Shown one piece after another: positions 1 through 5,881 of a stretch of DNA of 13,598 nt (within the stretch, counting starts at the first letter, position 1; every line of letters starts with the position of its first letter). The translations under genes were made by a program, and so were the position numbers. The notes beneath the pieces are model-generated. The model made no database searches, was not told where the DNA came from, and saw only the letters and a list, made by a program, of their open reading frames with translations. The stretch spans positions 1 through 13,598 of the forward strand of contig CAYYJE010000083.1 of NCBI GenBank assembly GCA_964472165.1, given 5' to 3'. Origin of the DNA: UBA1413 sp964472165 (lineage in GTDB: Bacteria > Bacteroidota > Bacteroidia > Bacteroidales > Prolixibacteraceae).

Positions 1-336
1 CGTTTTTTCTCCGAGAAAACGGTCGATGAATTTACCCGGGTGCAATTTCCGAAAAACGATAACCGGAGAGGACTGGGCTTTGACAAACCTTATCTTGACC
101 ACCTGACATTGCCCCCCAATGAACGGTATCCGGCACCGGGAGTTTCACTTTCCAGTTACGGACATACCGGCTACACCGGCACCTTTGTGTGGGCTGACCC
201 GGAAAAGGAGTTGTTGTTTATTTTACTCACAAACAGGGTCCATCCTACCCGTGACAACAACCTTCTGTCGCACCTGGGAATTCGTGGCTTTATGTTACAG
301 GCTGTATATGATGCCATTGAGAAGGGTGCGGAGTGA
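1..336 (+). CDS. Serine hydrolase, beta-lactamase (class C-like) family, C-terminal end (5' truncated)
   Basis: The reading frame is open from base 1 to a TGA at 334-336, so this is the tail of a gene that starts before the window. The most telling feature is a His-Thr-Gly triad at 163-171, inside a 'YGHTGYTGT' context. This matches the third active-site motif (K/H-T-G) of serine beta-lactamase-like hydrolases and penicillin-binding-protein relatives. It is followed by a beta-strand-like 'FVWADPEKELLFILLTNRVHP' segment, the usual last strands of the fold in esterase/peptidase members. The catalytic Ser-x-x-Lys and Tyr motifs would lie upstream and are not visible. In Bacteroidota such proteins are often exported, sometimes fused to a glycoside hydrolase family 3 domain, but nothing here shows which applies. 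The substrate is unknown. Family assignment is fairly sure from the motif and the C-terminal pattern. No terminator is evident after the stop. Confidence 0.82.
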   Translation, partial: RFFSEKTVDEFTRVQFPKNDNRRGLGFDKPYLDHLTLPPNERYPAPGVSLSSYGHTGYTGTFVWADPEKELLFILLTNRVHPTRDNNLLSHLGIRGFMLQAVYDAIEKGAE

Positions 337-377
337 TTATTAAAAGTTGTTAAAATGAAAATCAATTTGTTGCCGCG

Positions 378-409
378 TTTGAATTAATCAACTTTAAAAG
401 TTACCTTTA
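378..409 (+). promoter_or_regulatory. Probable promoter of the 84-residue HTH gene, with an internal inverted repeat
   Basis: TTTG at 378-381 is separated by 20 bases from TACCTTTA at 402-409. This matches the Bacteroidota primary promoter pattern (TTTG, about 19-21 bases, TAnnTTTG) at all but the last base. A start site near 415 would give a leader of about 38 bases before the ATG at 453. Between the two boxes is a perfect inverted repeat, AACTTT-A-AAAGTT (390-402), and its right half with flank, TTAAAAGTT, also occurs at 340-348. That placement would suit a repressor site, possibly for the HTH product itself; this is inference only. Confidence 0.5.
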
Positions 410-452
410 TAATTTTCTAACATGTTTTACAATCAATAAAAACTTTACAGCT

Positions 453-707
453 ATGGAGCGGAAAATAACCTTCAATGAGTTGCGAAAAATCAAAGACAGT
501 TTACCTGACGGGTCCATCAGACTTCTGGCCAGGGAGTTTGATGTGACAGAGGAAACCGTCAGAAACTACTTTGGTGGCGCCAACTACGATCATGGTACTT
601 CAGTAGGTATCCACATCGAACCCGGTCCCAACGGAGGAATCGTTTTATTGGATGATTCTGCAATCCTTGAACGTGCACAGGAACTTATTTCTGTCCAGCC
701 GGTGTAG
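453..707 (+). CDS. Small HTH DNA-binding protein (84 aa) of a Bacteroidota type
   Basis: This is a complete 84-residue protein. Residues about 6-42 read as a helix-turn-helix: a first helix with 'FNELRKIKDSL', then 'SIRLLAREFDVTEETVRNYF', the usual pattern of a DNA-recognition unit (helix, turn at D-V-T, recognition helix). The C-terminal half carries 'IHIEPGPNGGIVLLDD' (about residues 54-68), a segment I associate with a widespread family of small Bacteroidota DNA-binding proteins. There is no second domain, membrane segment or signal peptide. The gene stands alone between its own promoter (378-409) and a strong terminator (731-767), so it is probably a single-gene transcript. Binding site and targets are unknown; the inverted repeat inside its promoter makes autoregulation possible. 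Start choice: the ATG at 453 is the first in frame and directly precedes the HTH. Confidence 0.85.
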   Translation: MERKITFNELRKIKDSLPDGSIRLLAREFDVTEETVRNYFGGANYDHGTSVGIHIEPGPNGGIVLLDDSAILERAQELISVQPV

Positions 708-730
708 TTTAAAAATATTTTCCGAATAAA

Positions 731-767
731 GAAAACTGTCCTATATTTAGGGCAGTTTTCTTTTTTT
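731..767 (+). terminator. Strong intrinsic terminator after the HTH gene
   Basis: Twelve consecutive base pairs (one G-U) form between 731-742 and 749-760, with a 6-base loop, followed directly by seven Ts at 761-767. It begins 24 bases after the HTH stop codon. It also ends only 13 bases before the ATG of the next gene, leaving almost no room for a separate promoter downstream of it. Confidence 0.88.
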
Positions 768-780
768 AAAACCATACGAT

Positions 781-1590
781 ATGAAAAATTCACTGCTTCG
801 TTTAGTATTCCTGTTGTGGACGACAACCCTGATCTCCTGTGCGGAGGAACAACCGTTACAATCCCTGTTCAATGGTGAAAATCTGGATAACTGGGAAAAA
901 TTCATTGGTTCGCCTCTCAAGGGTTTTGACTCACTGGCGCAGGCAGCCACCGTCGAAAAAGTCTTTTCCGTGGTTGACGACAATGGAATGAAAGTAATCC
1001 GGATTTCAGGGGAAGTCAATGCTGCCCTTGCCACAAGGGAATCGTTCGGTGACTATCACCTCCGTCTTGTGTTCAGATGGGGCGATTCGGTATATACAAA
1101 CCGGAACAGCGGATTGCTCTACCATGGATTTGGTGATTTTGGTGCCGCTTTTGGCACCTGGATGCCCAACATCGAATGTCAGTTGATGCATGGCAACCTT
1201 GGGGATACCTACCTGATGGTCAATACGGTATGTGAGGCAAATGCCGAAAAGGATGATTCCACCGGAAATTTTGTTTTCCGGCCCGAAGCTCCTGCCCTTC
1301 CTTTCGGTGAACTGGCCAACGGCCGGTCGGTGAAAAAGCGGAGTGATGCCGAGAGACCTCTGGGAGAGTGGAATACTGTTGATTTGTACTGTGTGGGGCA
1401 AACATCCGTTCATGTGGTGAATGGCGTAACCGTGATGGTAAATCAAAACACGGGCGTCCATGAAAACGGCAGCATTAAGCCGCTGACTTCCGGAAGAATA
1501 CAGCTTCAGTCGGAAGGCGGAGAGCTTTTTATCAAATCCGTGGAAATACAGCCGATTGAGGAATTGCCCGGAGAGATTCTACCCCAATGA
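781..1590 (+). CDS. DUF1080 / 3-keto-disaccharide hydrolase-domain lipoprotein
   Basis: The 269-residue product starts with a lipoprotein signal: positive N-terminus, hydrophobic stretch and lipobox L-I-S-C with Cys20 as the expected lipidation site. It is therefore likely anchored to a membrane on the periplasmic or surface side. The rest fits the DUF1080 domain, a concanavalin-like beta-sandwich now annotated as 3-keto-disaccharide hydrolase: 'LFNGENLDNWE' (29-39) near the start, 'NSGLLYH' (109-115), 'IECQLMHGN' (131-139), 'GEWNTVDLYCVG' (195-206), and the closing 'GRIQLQSEGGELFIKSVEIQPI' type strand pair (238-259). Family members have been linked to hydrolysis of 3-keto-glycosides made by sugar oxidoreductases, but no such oxidoreductase is next to it, so the substrate is open. 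Cys133, Cys151 and Cys204 could matter for folding. The gene is flanked by terminators on both sides. Confidence 0.9.
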   Translation: MKNSLLRLVFLLWTTTLISCAEEQPLQSLFNGENLDNWEKFIGSPLKGFDSLAQAATVEKVFSVVDDNGMKVIRISGEVNAALATRESFGDYHLRLVFRWGDSVYTNRNSGLLYHGFGDFGAAFGTWMPNIECQLMHGNLGDTYLMVNTVCEANAEKDDSTGNFVFRPEAPALPFGELANGRSVKKRSDAERPLGEWNTVDLYCVGQTSVHVVNGVTVMVNQNTGVHENGSIKPLTSGRIQLQSEGGELFIKSVEIQPIEELPGEILPQ

Positions 1591-1597
1591 CCACAAA

Positions 1598-1628
1598 ACG
1601 GGGCTGTGCATGCAACCCCGTAATTTTT
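1598..1628 (+). terminator. Intrinsic terminator after the DUF1080 gene
   Basis: ACGGGG (1598-1603) pairs with CCCCGT (1616-1621), with partial inner pairing around a TGCATG loop, followed by AATTTTT (1622-1628). It begins 8 bases after the stop codon of the DUF1080 lipoprotein gene and separates that gene from the CAP-domain gene. Confidence 0.78.
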
Positions 1629-1757
1629 CTGGGCTTTCACATATTTTACGGGGTGTTCTGAAATTTATCCCGTCCGGGACCGTTATGAGAGGGTGGTGAA
1701 ATTCCCGGGTTTGGGATTCGGCATCTTTTTTGAGTAAGTGATGAAAACCGGCAAAAT

Positions 1758-2450
1758 ATGTCTAAGAAGAGTCTGGTAGTTTGGGGTATGATGATTGGCT
1801 TGCTTTGGATATCGCAAGGATATGCCGTGGCAGGGAATAACTGGAACAAGGCAGCCCTTAATACGGCAGCCAAAGTGAGTTATCTGACTGAGTATGAGAA
1901 GGCGGTAATTTTCGAAATCAACAAGCTCCGGTCCGATCCTCCTGGGTATGCGCATGAATATCTTGAACCACTGTTAACCCGTTATGAGGGGAAAAAGTTA
2001 AGCATTCCCGGGGATGAAGTGCCCATCATTACCAAAGAGGGGATAGCAGCCTTGCATGATGCGATCAGGGAGTTAAAAAAGGCGTCTGCGGTACCCCTTC
2101 TCGCCCCGGATTTCAGGCTTACAAAGGCCTCAAAAGACCACCAGAGGGATCAAAGTTCAACAGGTAGGACAGGACACGATGGCTCTGACGGATCTTCTGC
2201 ACAGGATCGCATCAGGCGTTACGGGGAGTGGCGGATTGCCATGGGTGAGAATATCTTCTATGGCGATCCGGATGCGTATTCTGTCGTACTTCACCTGGTG
2301 ATAGATGATGGAATACCAAAGCGCGGGCACCGTAAAAATTTCCTGGATCCGCATTTCAGGCTGGTTGGAGTAGCCATGGGAAAGCATCCCGGATGGAGGA
2401 ATGTGTGTGTCATGGATTTTGCCCATGCCTTTAAAGAAGGAACTCCCTGA
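1758..2450 (+). CDS. Secreted CAP-domain (SCP/PR-1 type) protein
   Basis: The 230-residue product has an N-terminal signal peptide (KK followed by a hydrophobic run to about residue 22, with a possible cleavage near A-V-A-G at 23-26). A CAP domain fills the rest. It starts at 'YEKAVIFEINKLRSDPPGYA' (46-65), the first helix of bacterial CAP proteins, which usually carries N-x-x-R. A long insert with 'EGIAALHDAIRELKK' follows. Then come 'KASKDHQRDQ' with His128, 'GHDGSDGSSAQDRIRRYG' (139-156), 'GENIFYG' with Glu164 (163-169), and 'HRKNFLDPHFRLVGVA' with His191 (191-206). Two His and a Glu in these places form the conserved central cavity of the family, often a divalent-metal site. Biochemical roles of bacterial CAP proteins are poorly known. 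The gene appears monocistronic. I see no clear promoter in the 167 bases upstream. A 12-codon frame starts at 1741 and overlaps the true start in another phase; I do not believe it is a gene. Confidence 0.9.
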   Translation: MSKKSLVVWGMMIGLLWISQGYAVAGNNWNKAALNTAAKVSYLTEYEKAVIFEINKLRSDPPGYAHEYLEPLLTRYEGKKLSIPGDEVPIITKEGIAALHDAIRELKKASAVPLLAPDFRLTKASKDHQRDQSSTGRTGHDGSDGSSAQDRIRRYGEWRIAMGENIFYGDPDAYSVVLHLVIDDGIPKRGHRKNFLDPHFRLVGVAMGKHPGWRNVCVMDFAHAFKEGTP

Positions 2451-2733
2451 CAGGGAGGATGCGGTTGAAACCGGCTTCCCGGTCAACTCCATTCCCCTAT
2501 AAGTCAATAAAGCGGCAATAATACCGGTTTCGGGGGTACTTCTGAACCTTGTCCTGTCGAGAGAGATTGTAAATCCGGGACCGGGGCCTGTCGGATCCGG
2601 TCACCGGATCAACCACCATGCGTTAAAGGAAGAACGGTAAAATTAAATCGGATCACACTGGATCTGAACGCCGGGACTCACGTCCCCAAAGAACTTGTAA
2701 GGGTTTGTAAATCAGAACTCACAAAAAAGAATA
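2451..2733. other. Gene-free stretch between convergent genes, with one short inverted repeat
   Basis: No credible coding frame lies between the CAP gene and ssb, which point toward each other. The only structure I see is a perfect 7-base inverted repeat, GATCCGG-TCA-CCGGATC (2594-2610), with no T-run on either side, so it is not a standard terminator. ACCGG-CTTC-CCGGT-like pairing near 2466-2482 is too short to call. I see no repeat unit, tRNA or known RNA here. Confidence 0.5.
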
Positions 2734-3087
2734 TCATTCGTTCTGCTGCCGGTTTTTGCCGTCGAGCATCATCAGCGCGTTCACCACAATCTCATTGATG
2801 TAATGGGTGTCTCCATTCTTGTCATCGTAGGTACGGTTGGTGAGCTTTCCCTCAATGGCTACTTCAGACCCCTTGACCAGATACTTCTCGGCCACACCTG
2901 CCGTTTGTCCGTAAGCCACCAGTTTATGCCAGGTGGTCTCTGTTTTGCGGTTGCCCGTCGCGTCCGTGTAAGTCTCGTTGGTAGCCACCGAAAAGTTGGC
3001 CACCTTCTTCCCGTTGTCCAGCTGCTTCACTTTGGGATTGTCTCCCAGGTGACCGATCAGCCTGACACTGTTTCTTAATGCATTCAT
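2734..3087 (-). CDS. ssb: Short single-stranded DNA-binding protein without the usual acidic tail
   Basis: The 117-residue product is almost wholly one OB-fold of the bacterial SSB family. It opens with 'NSVRLIGHLGDNPKVK' (6-21), followed by 'ANFSVATNETY' (30-40), 'TTWHKLVAYGQTA' with the DNA-stacking Trp53 (51-63), 'AEKYLVKGSEVAIEGKLTNRTYDDKNG' (66-92) and a final 'NEIVVNALMMLDGK'. It binds single-stranded DNA as an oligomer during replication, repair or recombination. Housekeeping SSBs have a long flexible linker and end in an acidic D-D-x-x-F-type tip that recruits partner proteins. This protein stops soon after the OB-fold, ends in Q-Q-N-E, and lacks that tip. It may therefore be an accessory SSB, such as one used in DNA uptake or carried over from an element, or a Bacteroidota variant. 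No other mobile or competence genes are adjacent. It is divergent from the gene at 3332. Confidence 0.93.
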   Translation of the reverse strand: MNALRNSVRLIGHLGDNPKVKQLDNGKKVANFSVATNETYTDATGNRKTETTWHKLVAYGQTAGVAEKYLVKGSEVAIEGKLTNRTYDDKNGDTHYINEIVVNALMMLDGKNRQQNE

Positions 3088-3129
3088 GATTCTGCGTTTT
3101 TAAGGTTGTGTTAAACGAAATCGACAGAC

Positions 3130-3137
3130 CAAAGTTA
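3130..3137 (-). promoter_or_regulatory. Probable -7 box of the ssb promoter
   Basis: Read on the minus strand this is TAACTTTG, a perfect match to the TAnnTTTG -7 element of Bacteroidota. It would put the start site near 3123 and give a leader of about 35 bases before the ssb ATG. No good TTTG/TTG box sits 19-21 bases upstream of it, so the call rests on the -7 box and its position. The repeat cluster at 3176-3225 lies roughly 40-90 bases upstream. Confidence 0.4.
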
Positions 3138-3175
3138 GGAAGACTTCCCTGCAAAAACCGGTTAATAAGTATTTG

Positions 3176-3225
3176 TATCCGTTTACTTTCGGATATAAGT
3201 AATTACAAGTATTTACAAACGGATA
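3176..3225. promoter_or_regulatory. Operator-like cluster of TATCCG/CGGATA boxes between divergent ssb and the 3332 gene
   Basis: TATCCGTTT (3176-3184) and AAACGGATA (3217-3225) are a perfect 9-base inverted repeat. A third copy of the core, CGGATA, sits at 3190-3195, exactly 30 bases (about three helical turns) from the copy at 3220-3225. The octamer AAGTATTT also occurs twice 40 bases apart (3167-3174 and 3207-3214). The cluster is AT-rich and lies between two divergent genes, as a regulator binding site would. No regulator is identified. Confidence 0.45.
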
Positions 3226-3281
3226 AATCAGAAGCTCCCGTTTTCGGTGCAATTAAATCTTCTATCTGCCTCACATGATTG

Positions 3282-3311
3282 TTGCATTGTCTCAACTTTA
3301 GGTGTAAATTG
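3282..3311 (+). promoter_or_regulatory. Possible promoter of the 3332-4857 unit
   Basis: TTG (3282-3284), 20 bases, then TAAATTG (3305-3311) resembles the Bacteroidota -33/-7 pattern with an imperfect -7 box. It would start transcription about 14 bases before the ATG at 3332. This is a weak call made mainly on spacing and position. Confidence 0.3.
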
Positions 3312-3331
3312 CAGCTCTAAAAGTATTTGCC

Positions 3332-3802
3332 ATGGCTGAACGAGAGATTGCCCTATTAAATGAACAGATCGAAAGGCTCAACGATGCCCGCTTTGACCTG
3401 GAAGCATGGAAAAACCAGACTGTAATTTTCCTGGAGAGGATCTTCGGGAAGGAGAGTTCCAAGGTCAGGCTGATCAGGGAACTCCACTATGACTATTCGA
3501 GCTGGAGCCTCAGGGATGCTTCGGGAGTAGGCAAAAGCAAGGATCCCGTGAAATTCCAGGCCCAGGGAATCCTCTCCGCTACCATCGAGGAGCTTGAAAA
3601 ACTGGGTCTTCCGGGAGGAGAACCCGAAAACCGGAAGGTCATCGCTCTCCTTGAGGATGAACTGACCGGAAAACAGATGAAGGAAATCGAAAGTCTGGTC
3701 CAGTCAGATCTCCCCGACAAGCAGGAAAAAATCTCCCGCGTTCTGGAAGCCCTTGGCAAGGAGAACCTGGCCGCCATGCTGGCAAAACTGCTCCTCAGCT
3801 GA
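3332..3802 (+). CDS. Unrecognised protein with coiled-coil-like N-terminus (156 aa)
   Basis: I do not recognise a named family. The 156-residue protein is soluble-looking, with no signal peptide or membrane segment. Residues 1-36 ('EREIALLNEQIERLNDARFDLEAWKNQTVIFLERIFG') have heptad-like Leu/Ile spacing and should form a helix or short coiled coil, followed by 'KVRLIRELHYDYSSWSLRDASG' (45-66). A second helical part, 'AQGILSATIEELEKLGLP' (77-94), and a charged helical C-terminus with 'ALLEDELTGKQMKEIESLVQS' (104-124) complete it. The pattern of aromatic 'FDLEAWK', 'FLERIFG' and 'YDYSSW.LRD' looks conserved and functional rather than random, and codon use matches the next gene. The stop is 5 bases before the ATG of a glycosyltransferase, so the two are probably co-transcribed and translationally close. 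That link might be functional or only positional. Some phage-defence proteins carry N-terminal helical modules of similar look, but I cannot support that here. Confidence 0.75.
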   Translation: MAEREIALLNEQIERLNDARFDLEAWKNQTVIFLERIFGKESSKVRLIRELHYDYSSWSLRDASGVGKSKDPVKFQAQGILSATIEELEKLGLPGGEPENRKVIALLEDELTGKQMKEIESLVQSDLPDKQEKISRVLEALGKENLAAMLAKLLLS

Positions 3803-3807
3803 AAGGG

Positions 3808-4857
3808 ATGGAAAAACGGCTGTCCATTGCCATAGTCATCCTGAACTGGAACGGGATCTCCCTGTTCCCGCAGTTTATGCCCTCTCTGGTGGAGCACAGT
3901 CGGGGAGAGGGGATAACGCTTGTCGTGGCCGACAATGGGTCGACCGACGGATCTCCCGGATTTCTGGAAAAGCACTTCCCTGAGGTGAAAGTGATCAGGC
4001 TGGGTGAAAACCACGGCTTCGCCGGAGGGTATAACCGTGCCCTGAGTCAGGTCAATGCCGAGATCTTCGTGCTGGTCAACTCCGACATCGAAGTCACCCC
4101 CGGGTGGCTGGAGCCCTGCATCAACCGTCTCATGGCCCATCCCGGAATGGCCGCAGTGCAGCCCAAGGTAAGAAGTTGGAAAGAGCGCCACAAATTCGAA
4201 TATGCCGGAGCCGCCGGGGGATTCCTTGACCGTTGGGGCTATCCCTTCTGCCGGGGAAGGATCCTTTCCGTAGTGGAAGAAGACCACGGCCAGTATGACC
4301 AGCCTCTCTCCATTTTCTGGGCCACGGGAGCCTGCATGTTTATCCGCGCCGAAGCTTTCCACCAGTCAGGGGGCTTTGACCAGGACTTCTTTGCCCACAT
4401 GGAGGAGATCGACCTTTGCTGGCGCCTCAAAAACCAGGGATGGGAAATAGGATTTGAACCTGCTGCCGTGGTTTATCACCTTGGGGGAGCCACATTGCCA
4501 TACCAGAGTCCCCGGAAGGTATTCCTCAACTTTCGCAACAGCCTCTGGATGCTGCTGAAAAACCTTCCGGAAGGGAAGCTGATGCCCGTACTGCTTCCCC
4601 GGATGATCCTCGATGGCATTGCTGCGGCAGAGTTTCTGGTATCGGGACAGTTCAGCGCCTTCAGGGCGGTTTGGAAAGCCCATATGGACTTCTACCGCAC
4701 GCTGGGCCGTTTCCTCCGGAAAAGAAAAGCCCTGCTTCCCCGGGCCAGTAAAACCGGCCATCCCGAAATCTACCGCGGAAGCATGGTCTGGAATTTCTTC
4801 ATCCGGAAGAAGCACCACTTCTCCCAATTCCACTTCGACCCCACCCATACCGGCTGA
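3808..4857 (+). CDS. Family 2 glycosyltransferase (rhamnosyltransferase-like)
   Basis: The 349-residue enzyme has a GT-A catalytic domain of glycosyltransferase family 2 in residues 5 to about 230. Its features are 'IAIVILNWNG' (7-16, first strand), 'VVADNGSTDGS' (39-49, nucleotide-binding region), 'GENHGFAGGYNRAL' (66-79), the metal-binding D-x-D-type 'NSDIE' (91-95), 'WATGACMFIRAEAF' (171-184), and 'HMEEIDLCWRLKNQGW' (197-212) with the acidic residues expected near the catalytic base. This arrangement is typical of WbbL-like transferases that move rhamnose or another sugar from a nucleotide sugar to a lipid-linked or surface glycan. The C-terminal part (about 230-349) is basic and hydrophobic ('FLNFRNSLWMLLKNLPEGKLMPVLLPRMILDGIAAAEFL') and probably touches the inner membrane. 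Donor and acceptor cannot be read from sequence. It lies outside any visible polysaccharide cluster, paired only with the unknown gene upstream. Confidence 0.93.
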   Translation: MEKRLSIAIVILNWNGISLFPQFMPSLVEHSRGEGITLVVADNGSTDGSPGFLEKHFPEVKVIRLGENHGFAGGYNRALSQVNAEIFVLVNSDIEVTPGWLEPCINRLMAHPGMAAVQPKVRSWKERHKFEYAGAAGGFLDRWGYPFCRGRILSVVEEDHGQYDQPLSIFWATGACMFIRAEAFHQSGGFDQDFFAHMEEIDLCWRLKNQGWEIGFEPAAVVYHLGGATLPYQSPRKVFLNFRNSLWMLLKNLPEGKLMPVLLPRMILDGIAAAEFLVSGQFSAFRAVWKAHMDFYRTLGRFLRKRKALLPRASKTGHPEIYRGSMVWNFFIRKKHHFSQFHFDPTHTG

Positions 4858-5047
4858 CCACCCTGTTGCTCCGGTTTTCTATCTTACTCCCGCATCTGAA
4901 TTAAAGTAACGGAAAAAACCTGTAACTGGCCCGAATCTTCCTGAGCGCCACAGTGTGAGCACCGAAAACCCGGCAAGGAACCGGAGTATAGGAAATTCGC
5001 TTTTTTTTTCGTAAATTGAGGGTAACAATGTTATAAACCTGTCAGAA

Positions 5048-5881
5048 ATGAAAAAAGTAGCGATGATCACCGGCTGTGGAAGCGGCATCGGCCGGGAATT
5101 TGCACTCGAAATGAACGCTGCGGGGTGGACAGTAGCTGCCTCCGACCTCTACCCTGAAAAACTCACTGACCTGAAGGAGGCAGGATGCCTTACTTTCACG
5201 ATGGATGTCACCGATGCCCGGCAGATCGAAGATGTCACAGACGAGATCATCAGGCAGTGTGGACGCATTGACCTCCTTTTCAACAATGCTGGTTACGGGT
5301 TGATCGGACCGGCCATCGACATCCCCGCCGAAAAACTGGAAAGGCAGTTCCGCACCAACTTTTTCGGACCGGCAGCCATTATCCGGAAGGTAGCCCCGCT
5401 GATGAAAGCACAGGGTGGCGGCATCATCGTTAACATGGGAAGCATTTCAGGGGTCACCCCCACGCCGTTTGCAAGTGCTTACTGCGCATCCAAGGCGGCT
5501 GTACATGCATGGAGCGATGCCCTTCGCATGGAACTCAAACCATTTGGCATCAGGGTGGTGGTCGTCCAGCCCGGCGGCATCCACACCGAATTCGGCCGGC
5601 ACTCCGCCGAAACCGTCGGGGGGGTGCTCACCTCCGGCTCCTGGTATGCCCCGGTTGAGAAATTTGTATATGCCAGGGCCGGCACCTCGCAGGAGAAAGC
5701 CACCTCCGTGGAGGAATTCTCCGGGAAGGTACTTAGAAAGCTCACCTCCAAAAACCCACCCCCGGTGATCCGCTGCGGCAAACGGAGTTTCTTCCTTCCC
5801 CTTTATAAAAGAGTACTCCCCGTTAAGCTGCTCGACAAAATGATGATGAAGAAATACGGCCTGCTTACACTTTCATCCTGA
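5048..5881 (+). CDS. Short-chain dehydrogenase/reductase (SDR family oxidoreductase)
   Basis: The 277-residue protein has every hallmark of a classical SDR: the cofactor-binding T-G-x-x-x-G-x-G at 8-15, Asp53 in 'MDVTD' near the adenine ring, N-N-A-G at 79-82, the catalytic Ser132 in 'MGSISG', and the active-site Y-x-x-x-K with Tyr145 and Lys149. It is followed by 'VVVQPGGIHTEF' (about 166-177), the P-G motif that closes on the nicotinamide. Asp33 after the second strand ('AASDLYPEK') suggests NAD(H) rather than NADP(H). The C-terminal 60 residues, ending in a basic 'MMMKKYGLL' stretch, resemble the retinol dehydrogenase/17-beta-hydroxysteroid dehydrogenase-like branch, so a lipid-like or hydrophobic alcohol/ketone substrate is possible but unproven. 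A run of nine Ts lies upstream (around 5002-5010) without a convincing promoter. The last 17 bases overlap, tail to tail, with the minus-strand isochorismatase-like gene. Confidence 0.94.
   Translation: MKKVAMITGCGSGIGREFALEMNAAGWTVAASDLYPEKLTDLKEAGCLTFTMDVTDARQIEDVTDEIIRQCGRIDLLFNNAGYGLIGPAIDIPAEKLERQFRTNFFGPAAIIRKVAPLMKAQGGGIIVNMGSISGVTPTPFASAYCASKAAVHAWSDALRMELKPFGIRVVVVQPGGIHTEFGRHSAETVGGVLTSGSWYAPVEKFVYARAGTSQEKATSVEEFSGKVLRKLTSKNPPPVIRCGKRSFFLPLYKRVLPVKLLDKMMMKKYGLLTLSS

Noticed and set aside
1741..1779. A 12-codon upstream frame overlapping the CAP gene start
   Set aside because: No conserved leader-peptide features, and short frames of this size are common by chance.
2723..2739. Possible ssb terminator (GAAT-GAT-ATTC plus T6 on the minus strand)
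   Set aside because: The stem is only 4 A/T-rich base pairs and overlaps the stop codon; too weak to call.
3493..4362. A 289-codon minus-strand frame across the unknown gene and glycosyltransferase
   Set aside because: Antisense to two coherent genes, with no domain logic; the + strand frames show family motifs.
4849..4885. ACCGG ... CCGGTTTTCT after the glycosyltransferase as a terminator
   Set aside because: A 5-base stem with a loop of about 17 bases and a short, broken T-run; could arise by chance.
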